Below are positions 1 through 5,081 of a stretch of 8,277 bases of DNA, one piece after another (the first letter of the stretch is position 1; each line of letters opens with the position of its first letter). Source of the stretch: an uncultured Lachnospiraceae bacterium (GTDB lineage Bacteria > Bacillota_A > Clostridia > Lachnospirales > Lachnospiraceae); assembly GCA_902795835.1 (NCBI GenBank), contig CADBNA010000392.1, positions 1 through 8,277 on the forward strand, in the 5' to 3' direction. The notes below the pieces were generated by a model. It searched no databases and was not told the origin of the DNA. It saw only the letters and a list, made by a program, of their open reading frames with translations. The position numbers and the translations under genes were made by a program.

Positions 1-114
1 CTTCAGGTCGATGAACGGAAGCAGCAGCTCGTCCTTGATGATCTGCCAGAGCACGCGGGTCATCTCATCTCCGTCCATCTCTACCAGAGGCGTTGTCATT
101 TGTATCTTCTGCAT
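1..114 (-). CDS. icd: NADP-dependent isocitrate dehydrogenase, N-terminal 38 residues (cut by window edge)
   Basis: The 38 codons visible begin [20 protein letters not shown] and continue in frame off the left edge. The block [18 protein letters not shown] matches the N-terminus of the homodimeric, eukaryote-like (type II) NADP-isocitrate dehydrogenases, which oxidatively decarboxylate isocitrate to 2-oxoglutarate in the cytosol and make NADPH. The ATG at 112-114 is preceded by GAGGAGG (complement of 124-130) at 9-nt spacing, which fixes the start. It lies 66 bp downstream of the pncC stop on the same strand, with no clear promoter between, so co-transcription with the upstream cluster is likely. 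The catalytic residues lie outside the window. Identification rests on the N-terminal motif only. Confidence 0.86.
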   Translation of the reverse strand, partial: MQKIQMTTPLVEMDGDEMTRVLWQIIKDELLLPFIDLK

Positions 115-163
115 GGGAAATGTCCTCCTCTATTTCCGTCTCAACTGTACGCCGCAGCATTCA

Positions 164-220
164 AGTCCCATCTGCAGGGCTCAGCTGTTCTCCACAGCGT
201 TCAGTCCCATCTGCAGGGCT
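164..220 (-). repeat. 39-bp-offset duplication across the pncC stop codon
   Basis: The 18-base string AGTCCCATCTGCAGGGCT occurs at 164-181 and again at 203-220, exactly 39 bp (13 codons) apart. Read on the coding strand, the upstream copy encodes ALQMGL near the PncC C-terminus. After the stop codon the same codons recur, so the sequence would read ALQMGLNAVENS-stop-ALQMGLE. The bases flanking the copies are also similar (GCATTCA and GCGTTC), consistent with a decayed tandem duplication of the gene end. Confidence 0.85.
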
Positions 221-657
221 TTTTCCACGGCCTGCCGGCGCACTTCATTGCGGCTGCCGGCAAAATGGTACTCTTTCACGGTTACGTTTTTCCCGCATGC
301 GCATGCCAGAAAAACAAGGCCCGCGGGGAACTCTGCAGTTCCTCCCGGACCGGCTATGCCTGTGGAGGCCAGTGCTATGTCAGCCTCTGCACGTTCCCTG
401 GCACCGATGGCCATTTCAGCCGCTGTATGCGCGCTGACGGCCGTATAATTGCGCAGTGTCTCCTCCCGCACGCCCAGAAGCCCGGCTTTTGCCTCATCAC
501 AATAGGTGACAAAAGCCATCCGCAGCACGTCAGATGCGCCGGGGATGTCCACCAGGGCAGAAGATATCCCGCCGCCTGTGCAGGACTCCGCAGTTGTGAT
601 TGTCATCTTCCTTTTCTGCAACAGTTCCACAAGCCTGCCTGCCGGTGATCTTTCCAT
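181..657 (-). CDS. pncC: Nicotinamide-nucleotide amidohydrolase PncC (stand-alone CinA C-terminal domain)
   Basis: This 158-residue protein is a single CinA C-terminal domain without the N-terminal COG1058 domain of full CinA. Visible family motifs are TAESCTGG at residues 22-29, which contains the nucleophilic serine (Ser25) of characterised PncC enzymes; a TY..EAK-like block at 51-57; VSAHTAAEMA at 74-83; STGIAGPGG at 98-106; and the C-terminal FAGSRNEVRRQAVEKAL. The family deamidates nicotinamide mononucleotide to nicotinate mononucleotide in pyridine nucleotide salvage. The start ATG (655-657) follows a purine-rich GGAAGGACGG stretch. It sits 88 bp after pgsA and before icd; pgsA followed by a cinA/pncC gene is common in Firmicutes. 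The last codons are duplicated beyond the stop. Confidence 0.93.
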   Translation of the reverse strand: MERSPAGRLVELLQKRKMTITTAESCTGGGISSALVDIPGASDVLRMAFVTYCDEAKAGLLGVREETLRNYTAVSAHTAAEMAIGARERAEADIALASTGIAGPGGTAEFPAGLVFLACACGKNVTVKEYHFAGSRNEVRRQAVEKALQMGLNAVENS

Positions 658-690
658 TTTTCCGTCCTTCCTTGTCTGACGTCTTTTGCT

Positions 691-780
691 TTTTGCCGGA
701 GAGCACCTGTCTTTTTTTCTTTTTACTGGATGGCACCAGCCTGTTTTATTTCTTGCTGGAGAGCACCTGTCTGTTTTTTA
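691..780 (-). repeat. Three tandem 30-bp units spanning the pgsA C-terminus and stop
   Basis: Units lie at 691-720, 721-750 and 751-780. By hand comparison the outer two match at 25 of 30 positions, and the middle one matches the pgsA-proximal unit at 22 of 30. The core GGAGAGCACCTGTCT recurs exactly 60 bp apart at 698-712 and 758-772. Because 30 is a multiple of 3, the pgsA frame reads the same basic decapeptide in each unit: KNRQVLSSKK, then stop-NRLVPSSKK, then KKRQVLSGKK. The pgsA TAA (746-748) sits in the middle unit, where the next unit has AAA. Confidence 0.88.
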
Positions 781-1276
781 TAATGTAATCAGCCAGCGAT
801 ACAACAGTCAGTACGGTTGCGGCGGCAATCAGCACAAGCTCCAGCGGACGCAGGGCATCGATATTCAGAAGGATGACAACAATCATAACCATCTGGCAGA
901 TCGTCTTTATCTTGCCCCACCAGCTGGCGGCGATGACAATGCCGTTGTCGGCGGCAACCAGCCGGAATCCGCTGATAATGAATTCCCTCGCAATAATGAT
1001 AATGACAATCCAGGCCGGCAGCTCATCGGAACCGACCAGGCAGATCATGGCCGAACAGACAAGCAGCTTGTCGGCCAGAGGATCCATAAACTTTCCGAAA
1101 TCCGTAACCAGATCGTATTTCCTGGCGATATAACCGTCTGCCGTATCTGTCAGGCTGGCCGCAATGAAGATGACCAGCGCGATGATCCGGGCTGACGGAA
1201 AGGTCAGATACATAAACAATACGAAAAACGGAATCATAGCCATGCGTACGCATGTCAGTTTGTTGGGAAGATTCAT
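746..1276 (-). CDS. pgsA: CDP-diacylglycerol-glycerol-3-phosphate 3-phosphatidyltransferase
   Basis: This 176-residue polytopic membrane enzyme makes phosphatidylglycerol phosphate from CDP-diacylglycerol and glycerol-3-phosphate, the committed step to phosphatidylglycerol and cardiolipin. The CDP-alcohol phosphotransferase signature D-x2-DG-x2-AR-x8-G-x3-D-x3-D is complete: D44, D47, G48, A51, R52, G61, D65, D69. The N-terminal MNLPNKLT..R is also typical of the family. Several hydrophobic segments follow, roughly residues 12-25, 30-43, 73-80, 87-97 and 126-170. The ATG (1274-1276) follows AAGGAGG (complement of 1287-1293), and the gap from the rimO stop is only 18 bp. The final decapeptide belongs to a tandem DNA repeat that continues in frame past the TAA, so the C-terminal tail length is probably variable between relatives. 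Confidence 0.95.
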   Translation of the reverse strand: MNLPNKLTCVRMAMIPFFVLFMYLTFPSARIIALVIFIAASLTDTADGYIARKYDLVTDFGKFMDPLADKLLVCSAMICLVGSDELPAWIVIIIIAREFIISGFRLVAADNGIVIAASWWGKIKTICQMVMIVVILLNIDALRPLELVLIAAATVLTVVSLADYIIKNRQVLSSKK

Positions 1277-1294
1277 GGTATTCTTGCCTCCTTA

Positions 1295-2620
1295 TCAGGG
1301 CAGATAATCTCCGATCAGATCATATTCCATGGCTCCTGTCACCTGCGCATTCACAAAATCGCCGGTATGCAGGGGTTCCTCACTGTGCACAAAAAACAGG
1401 CCGTCGACATCCGGCGCGTCTGCGCGCGTGCGGCCGACATATACATCCGGCTCGTCAATTTCGCCTTCGATCAGCACTTCCTGCACCGTTCCGGTCAGGG
1501 CTTGTCCCCGGTCGGCGCTGATCTCCTGCTGCAGGGCAAGCAGAGCTTCCTGCCGGTTTTTTTTGACCTCTTCATCGACCTGTCCGGACATGCGTGCGGC
1601 AGGCGTGCCTTCTTCCCGGGAATAAGTAAAGACGCCCAGTCTGTCAAATTCCATTTCATCAACAAACCGCATCAGTTCCTCATGATCCTCGTCGGTTTCA
1701 CCGGGAAAACCGGAAATCAGAGTAGTGCGAAGCGTGATACCGGGTATCTCTCTCCGCAGTTCACCGATAATCCGGCGCAGGTCGTCCTGCGTCGTCCGCC
1801 GGTTCATGCGTTTCAGTACTGCGTCAGAAGCGTGCTGAATCGGAATATCCAGATAATGACAGATCTTTGGCTGCTCCTTTATCGTCCGGATGAGGGCCGG
1901 ATAGATTTCCTCCGGATAGCAGTACAGGACGCGGATCCAGCGGAAACCGCCTATGCCGCACAGTTTTTCCAGCAGGATGTGCAGCGATTTTTCCCCGTAC
2001 AGGTCCAGTCCGTATCGGGTCGTTTCCTGCGCCACCAGTATAAGCTCCTGTACACCGTCAGCGGCCAGCGACTCTGCTTCCCGCAGCAGGTCTTCCATCG
2101 GCACGCTCCGGTAAGCGCCCCGGATTCCGGGAATCACACAGTAGGTGCAGTGCTTGTCGCATCCCTCTGCAATCTTCAGATAAGCATACTGCCCGCCCGT
2201 TGTCAGGATGCGGGGCGTCTGCACGCCCGGAAGGCCTGTGAGCGGATCAAGGATCATGGTCCGTTCGCCCGCGCCTGCCATGCGGAGCGCCTCCCGGATC
2301 CTGTGCCAGCTGTTGGTGCCGACAATGACATCAACCTCGGGGATCTCGTCCAGAACCTCCTGGCGGTATCTCTCGGCCATGCATCCGGTCACAATCAGTG
2401 CCCGGCAGCTTCCTTCCCGGCGGTAATATGCCATCTCCAGGATGGTCTGTATGCTCTCTTCCTTCGCGGAATCGATAAAACAGCAGGTATTGATGATGAT
2501 GGCCTCAGCTTCCGCCTCGTCATCGACAATTTCATAATCCAGGCCGGACAGCGCTCCGAGCATGTGCTCCGAATCCACGCGGTTTTTGTCGCAGCCCAGC
2601 GAAATAAAGAGAATTTTCAT
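1295..2620 (-). CDS. rimO: Ribosomal protein S12 methylthiotransferase RimO
   Basis: At 441 residues this is a full-length radical-SAM methylthiotransferase, which adds a beta-methylthio group to the conserved aspartate of ribosomal protein S12. The N-terminal half carries the UPF0004 cluster cysteines: C10 in SLGCDKNRVDSE (diagnostic of RimO rather than MiaB), C46 in NTCCFID, and C80 in VTGCMAER. The radical-SAM motif CDKHCTYC supplies C154, C158 and C161. A C-terminal TRAM domain occupies about residues 375-441. The start ATG (2618-2620) gives the canonical MKILFISLGC N-terminus, but no good Shine-Dalgarno sequence precedes it. It lies 26 nt after the rpoZ stop, so translational coupling is plausible. 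The rpoZ-rimO-pgsA order fits clostridial genomes. Confidence 0.97.
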   Translation of the reverse strand: MKILFISLGCDKNRVDSEHMLGALSGLDYEIVDDEAEAEAIIINTCCFIDSAKEESIQTILEMAYYRREGSCRALIVTGCMAERYRQEVLDEIPEVDVIVGTNSWHRIREALRMAGAGERTMILDPLTGLPGVQTPRILTTGGQYAYLKIAEGCDKHCTYCVIPGIRGAYRSVPMEDLLREAESLAADGVQELILVAQETTRYGLDLYGEKSLHILLEKLCGIGGFRWIRVLYCYPEEIYPALIRTIKEQPKICHYLDIPIQHASDAVLKRMNRRTTQDDLRRIIGELRREIPGITLRTTLISGFPGETDEDHEELMRFVDEMEFDRLGVFTYSREEGTPAARMSGQVDEEVKKNRQEALLALQQEISADRGQALTGTVQEVLIEGEIDEPDVYVGRTRADAPDVDGLFFVHSEEPLHTGDFVNAQVTGAMEYDLIGDYLP

Positions 2621-2653
2621 ATAATCAGTCCATTGTATCCGGATAATCAGTCC
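2621..2653 (-). repeat. 11-bp direct repeat, 22-bp offset, between rpoZ and rimO
   Basis: The coding-strand string GGACTGATTAT occurs twice, as the complement of 2643-2653 and of 2621-2631, separated by an 11-bp spacer. The first copy contains the last codon and TGA stop of rpoZ (2647-2649). The second copy directly abuts the rimO ATG. It occupies the position where the rimO ribosome binding site would normally lie, and only GGA within it resembles a Shine-Dalgarno sequence. Confidence 0.8.
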
Positions 2654-2967
2654 TCTGCTTCCGGTACTTCTTCAGGTTCTGCACCATCCGGGATTTCTTC
2701 ATCCACAGCGGCCTTCTCATCTTTTCTGAGAATGTGTACTTTGCCGGCATACAGCTCGTCTACCGCGACGGAGAGAGATTTCCTCTCTTTGTCATTGCGG
2801 TCCCTGTCGGGGATCAGCGGCTCGGCGCCGGCAATCAGCTGTCTTGCCCGTCTGGCGGTTGCCAGGACAATCGAATAGCGGCTGGTAACCAGGGGCGCTT
2901 CCTCGCGGTCACTGTGCTGCTCATCATTGATTTTGTCAATCATCTCGACATAAGACGGATGTATCAT
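2647..2967 (-). CDS. rpoZ: DNA-directed RNA polymerase omega subunit
   Basis: This 106-residue protein matches omega, the small RNA polymerase subunit that helps fold and assemble beta-prime. The start MIHPSY..MI.KI and the core blocks SRYSIVLATARRARQLIAG (residues 29-47) and KSLSVAVDELYAGKV (63-77) are typical. A low-complexity acidic tail (about 88-106, rich in E, P and D) extends past the conserved core, making it longer than the Bacillus protein. The ATG (2965-2967) follows a strong AGGAGG (complement region 2976-2981). It lies 63 bp downstream of gmk, matching the conserved gmk-rpoZ pairing. Confidence 0.95.
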   Translation of the reverse strand: MIHPSYVEMIDKINDEQHSDREEAPLVTSRYSIVLATARRARQLIAGAEPLIPDRDRNDKERKSLSVAVDELYAGKVHILRKDEKAAVDEEIPDGAEPEEVPEAED

Positions 2968-3030
2968 TATGAATTCCTCCTGTGCACTGTTTTTTTCTGT
3001 AATATTTATAATATGTATTGGATTTCTGCT

Positions 3031-3651
3031 TTATATGGATCTTTTTAATTCTTCCCGTATCTGAGAGATAAAAGCCCTCTGCCATTCGGCCTTTCTGTGC
3101 TGGGCGCAGACCAGCTCGTGAAACTGTCTGACGCACTCATCCAGATCGTCGTTGACGAGGATATAGTCATATTCATCCATATGCTCCGATTCCTCGACAG
3201 CCCGCTCCAGCCTCGCCTGGATCTTTTCAGCGCTTTCTGTTCCCCGTAAGATCAGGCGCCTTTTCAATTCCTCAATGGAAGGCGGTGTGACAAATACGGT
3301 TATTACATCAGACCGCTTGTCCCAGACCTGCTTGGCTCCCTGGTATTCAATCTCCAGAATGACGTCCTTTCCATTCGCAAGAAGCTCTTCAACCGGCGCC
3401 TCCGGCGTTCCGTAGTAATTGCCGACATAGCAGGCATGCTCCAGAAAGGCGCCCTGGCTGATCATGTTTTCGAACTCTTCCACTGACTTGAAATAATAGT
3501 GTATGCCATCCTGCTCGCCTTCCCTTGGCATGCGGGTGGTAGCCGAAACAGATACGACATAGTGATCATACGTATCGATCAGTTCGCTGACGATGGTCCC
3601 TTTGCCGGAACCGGAAAACCCGGAAAGAATGATCAGAATCCCTCTTGACAT
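3031..3651 (-). CDS. gmk: Guanylate kinase
   Basis: This 206-residue protein is the expected size for guanylate kinase, which phosphorylates GMP to GDP with ATP in the cytosol. The Walker A loop GFSGSGKGT is at residues 11-19, with a Phe where many species have Pro. The GMP-binding block SVSATTRMPREGEQDG (34-49) is followed by IHYYF. The lid-region arginines and a C-terminal HxELVCAQ-type helix are also recognisable. The ATG (3649-3651) follows AGAGGAGG (complement of 3659-3666) at 7-nt spacing. The gene sits between remA and rpoZ, as in Bacillus and Clostridia. The 104-bp gap upstream is largely filled by a 28-bp tandem repeat. Confidence 0.97.
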   Translation of the reverse strand: MSRGILIILSGFSGSGKGTIVSELIDTYDHYVVSVSATTRMPREGEQDGIHYYFKSVEEFENMISQGAFLEHACYVGNYYGTPEAPVEELLANGKDVILEIEYQGAKQVWDKRSDVITVFVTPPSIEELKRRLILRGTESAEKIQARLERAVEESEHMDEYDYILVNDDLDECVRQFHELVCAQHRKAEWQRAFISQIREELKRSI

Positions 3652-3674
3652 AGGGCGGCCTCCTCTGTTTGTTA

Positions 3675-3758
3675 TGTCTGTATGAGAACTGTTACGACGT
3701 CATATCTGTTTGGCGACTGCTGTGACGTCATATCTCTACGGGAACCGCTGTGACATCA
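3675..3758 (-). repeat. Three tandem 28-bp units starting at the remA stop codon
   Basis: On the coding strand the units run 3758-3731, 3730-3703 and 3702-3675. Each begins TGAYGTC and ends AGAYA. Unit 1 matches unit 2 at 21 of 28 positions, and unit 2 matches unit 3 at 20 of 28 (hand count). Unit 1 begins with the remA TGA itself. Because 28 is not a multiple of 3, the three TGAs fall in three different reading frames. TGACGTCA in unit 2 is a perfect 8-bp palindrome. Confidence 0.87.
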
Positions 3759-4046
3759 CGCCTGCGGCGCCTCGCTGCTCTCCTCTTCTTCCGGTGTCTG
3801 CATGGAAGCGGCACGGGGATCATTAAAACGGCGCAGAACCGTTTCCGGCTGCAGAGCCGACAGCAGGATGCGTCCGTCCTCCAGGACAAGCACTGATTTT
3901 GTCCTTCGGCCCTGTGTGGCGTCAATCAGCGTACCCGTGTCGCGGGCATTGCTGATCATCCGCTTGACAGGGGCCGCAAGCGGACTGACGACTGCCAGCA
4001 GCTTGTCTGAATTTACAGAATTTCCAAAGCCGATATTGATCAGCAT
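3756..4046 (-). CDS. remA: RemA/DUF370-family DNA-binding regulator
   Basis: This 96-residue protein matches the extracellular-matrix regulator RemA (YlzA, DUF370), a DNA-binding protein that activates matrix and osmoprotection genes in Bacillus subtilis. Matching blocks are INIGFGN (residues 3-9), VSP..APVKRMI..AR (20-35), LIDAT.GRRTKSV (40-52) and ILLSALQPETVLRR. The GRR pair (R47, R48) corresponds to the two DNA-binding arginines R50/R51 of the Bacillus protein. The position of Bacillus R18 is Lys15 here. A Glu/Ser-rich acidic tail follows residue 80. The start chosen is ATG 4044-4046, which gives the canonical MLINIGF and has GAGGTG just upstream; a GTG at 4058 would overlap the yicC stop but lacks a site of its own. 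The target genes cannot be told from this window. Confidence 0.92.
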   Translation of the reverse strand: MLINIGFGNSVNSDKLLAVVSPLAAPVKRMISNARDTGTLIDATQGRRTKSVLVLEDGRILLSALQPETVLRRFNDPRAASMQTPEEEESSEAPQA

Positions 4047-4050
4047 AGAG

Positions 4051-4056
4051 CACCTC
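4051..4056 (-). promoter_or_regulatory. Ribosome binding site deciding the remA start
   Basis: The coding strand reads GAGGTG followed by CTCT and then ATG. This GAGGTG lies inside the end of yicC (stop 4055-4057), so the remA initiation site overlaps the yicC stop. This favours the ATG at 4046 over the GTG at 4058 and suggests translational coupling. Confidence 0.75.
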
Positions 4057-4933
4057 ACTCAATATTCTGGATCTGCTCGCGGATCTTCTCAATCTCTGTC
4101 TTCAGTTCAACCGCAATCTCGGAAGTCTCCCTGTCATTTGATTTTGACAGGATTGTATTGGCCTCTCTGTTCATCTCCTGGGCCAGGAAATCCAGCTTGC
4201 GGCCGATTCCGTCGCCCCGGCAGAGAGCCTCTCTCATGCTGCGGATGTGTCCCTGAAGCCGCACCGTCTCTTCATCGGTACAGATTTTGTCGGCGAAAAG
4301 GATCACCTCGGCTGCGATGCGGCTCTCGTCCAGCTGGGCGTCATCCAGCAGTTCTTTTGTCTTCTCGCGGAGCCGCTGTTTGTATTCCTCAAGGATGGCC
4401 GGGGCGCGCTCCGTGACCAGGTCCACATTGGCTGCCAGATGGTCCAGTTTCTCCGTCACATCCCTCTGCAGATGCAGTCCTTCCGAATGGCGGGCATCCC
4501 GGAAATTCTTTCCGGCTTCCCGGAGCGTTTTTTCCAGATCCTGCCAGAGAGCCTCTTCATCAATGGGCTGCTCCTCCATGGTCAGTACTTCCGGCAGCGT
4601 CATGAGACGGGATACCGGCAGGTCATTGGGGAGAGAAAAGGTCTCACTGATCTGCTTTGCATAGGACACGTACTGTGCGGCCAGATCCTCATTGTATTTC
4701 AGCGTGACATGAGACTGAGAGAAATCCTCATATGAAATGTACACATCCAGCTTGCCGCGCAGCGCGTAATCGCGCAGCACATTCCGGATAGCGGAATCAA
4801 ACAGATTGAATTTTCGCGGTGAGCGGATATTGAACTCAAGATACCGGTGATTGACAGACTTGAGCTCGACTGTGATCTTGCGGTCCGGATTCTGAAGTTC
4901 GGCCCTGCCGAAGCCCGTCATACTGTTTATCAT
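4055..4933 (-). CDS. yicC: YicC/YloC-family endoribonuclease
   Basis: This 292-residue protein begins MINSMTGFGRAE, the hallmark N-terminus of the YicC family, and ends with the DUF1732 domain (about residues 205-292) containing KLDFLAQEMNREANTI and a final IEKIREQIQNIE helix. Between them, about residues 140-200 are charged and probably coiled-coil. Family members are endoribonucleases; E. coli YicC is tied to small-RNA turnover and the Bacillus homologue is YloC. The ATG at 4931-4933 is chosen because GGAGG (complement of 4940-4944) precedes it by 6 nt. A longer start at 5008 is ruled out because the promoter -10 and -35 boxes lie inside that extension. It is the first gene of the minus-strand cluster and its TGA overlaps the remA leader. 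Confidence 0.95.
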   Translation of the reverse strand: MINSMTGFGRAELQNPDRKITVELKSVNHRYLEFNIRSPRKFNLFDSAIRNVLRDYALRGKLDVYISYEDFSQSHVTLKYNEDLAAQYVSYAKQISETFSLPNDLPVSRLMTLPEVLTMEEQPIDEEALWQDLEKTLREAGKNFRDARHSEGLHLQRDVTEKLDHLAANVDLVTERAPAILEEYKQRLREKTKELLDDAQLDESRIAAEVILFADKICTDEETVRLQGHIRSMREALCRGDGIGRKLDFLAQEMNREANTILSKSNDRETSEIAVELKTEIEKIREQIQNIE

Positions 4934-4967
4934 AGCCTGCCTCCGTTTCCAATATTTATTCGGACAT

Positions 4968-4996
4968 ATTATAAAGCAGCGTCCATACAACGTCAA
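4968..4996 (-). promoter_or_regulatory. Sigma-A-type promoter of the yicC-remA-gmk-rpoZ-rimO-pgsA cluster
   Basis: On the minus strand, TTGACG (complement of 4991-4996) is followed after exactly 17 bp by TATAAT (complement of 4968-4973). This is one mismatch from the housekeeping consensus. The predicted start point near 4961 leaves a leader of about 28 nt before the yicC ATG. Confidence 0.88.
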
Positions 4997-5002
4997 ACAT
5001 TT

Positions 5003-5031
5003 TTGCAATCTGAACAGGCTTGTATTATAAT
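5003..5031 (+). promoter_or_regulatory. Sigma-A-type promoter of rqcH
   Basis: TTGCAA at 5003-5008 and TATAAT at 5026-5031 are spaced 17 bp apart. The start point should lie near 5038, giving a leader of roughly 44 nt. The -35 box is 6 bp from the -35 box of the opposite promoter, so two polymerases could hardly occupy both at once. Confidence 0.87.
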
Positions 5032-5051
5032 GAATAAACGTAACTGTTCAG
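5010..5051. repeat. 8-bp inverted repeat flanking the rqcH start point
   Basis: CTGAACAG at 5010-5017 lies in the promoter spacer, and its exact reverse complement CTGTTCAG is at 5044-5051 in the leader. The centres are 34 bp apart. The same 8-mer appears at 7511-7518 before the ATPase gene. It could be a pair of operator half-sites or an mRNA-independent coincidence. Confidence 0.45.
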
Positions 5052-5081
5052 CTGTGCCGGGTATCGCAAGAGGATAGTTGT

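Noticed and set aside
1367..2878. A 503-codon open frame on the plus strand opposite rimO and rpoZ
   Set aside because: It lies antisense to two clearly identified genes, resembles no family I know, and is a by-product of their composition.
2968..3030. Repeat at the gmk stop like those of its neighbours
   Set aside because: Only ATCCA and scattered AT-rich matches recur; not supportable.
4047..4058. GTG start for remA overlapping the yicC stop
   Set aside because: The ATG four codons later matches the family N-terminus and is the one preceded by GAGGTG.
4934..5008. A longer yicC start adding 25 residues
   Set aside because: The added codons cover the -10 and -35 boxes of the gene's own promoter, and the internal ATG has a good GGAGG and the family N-terminus.
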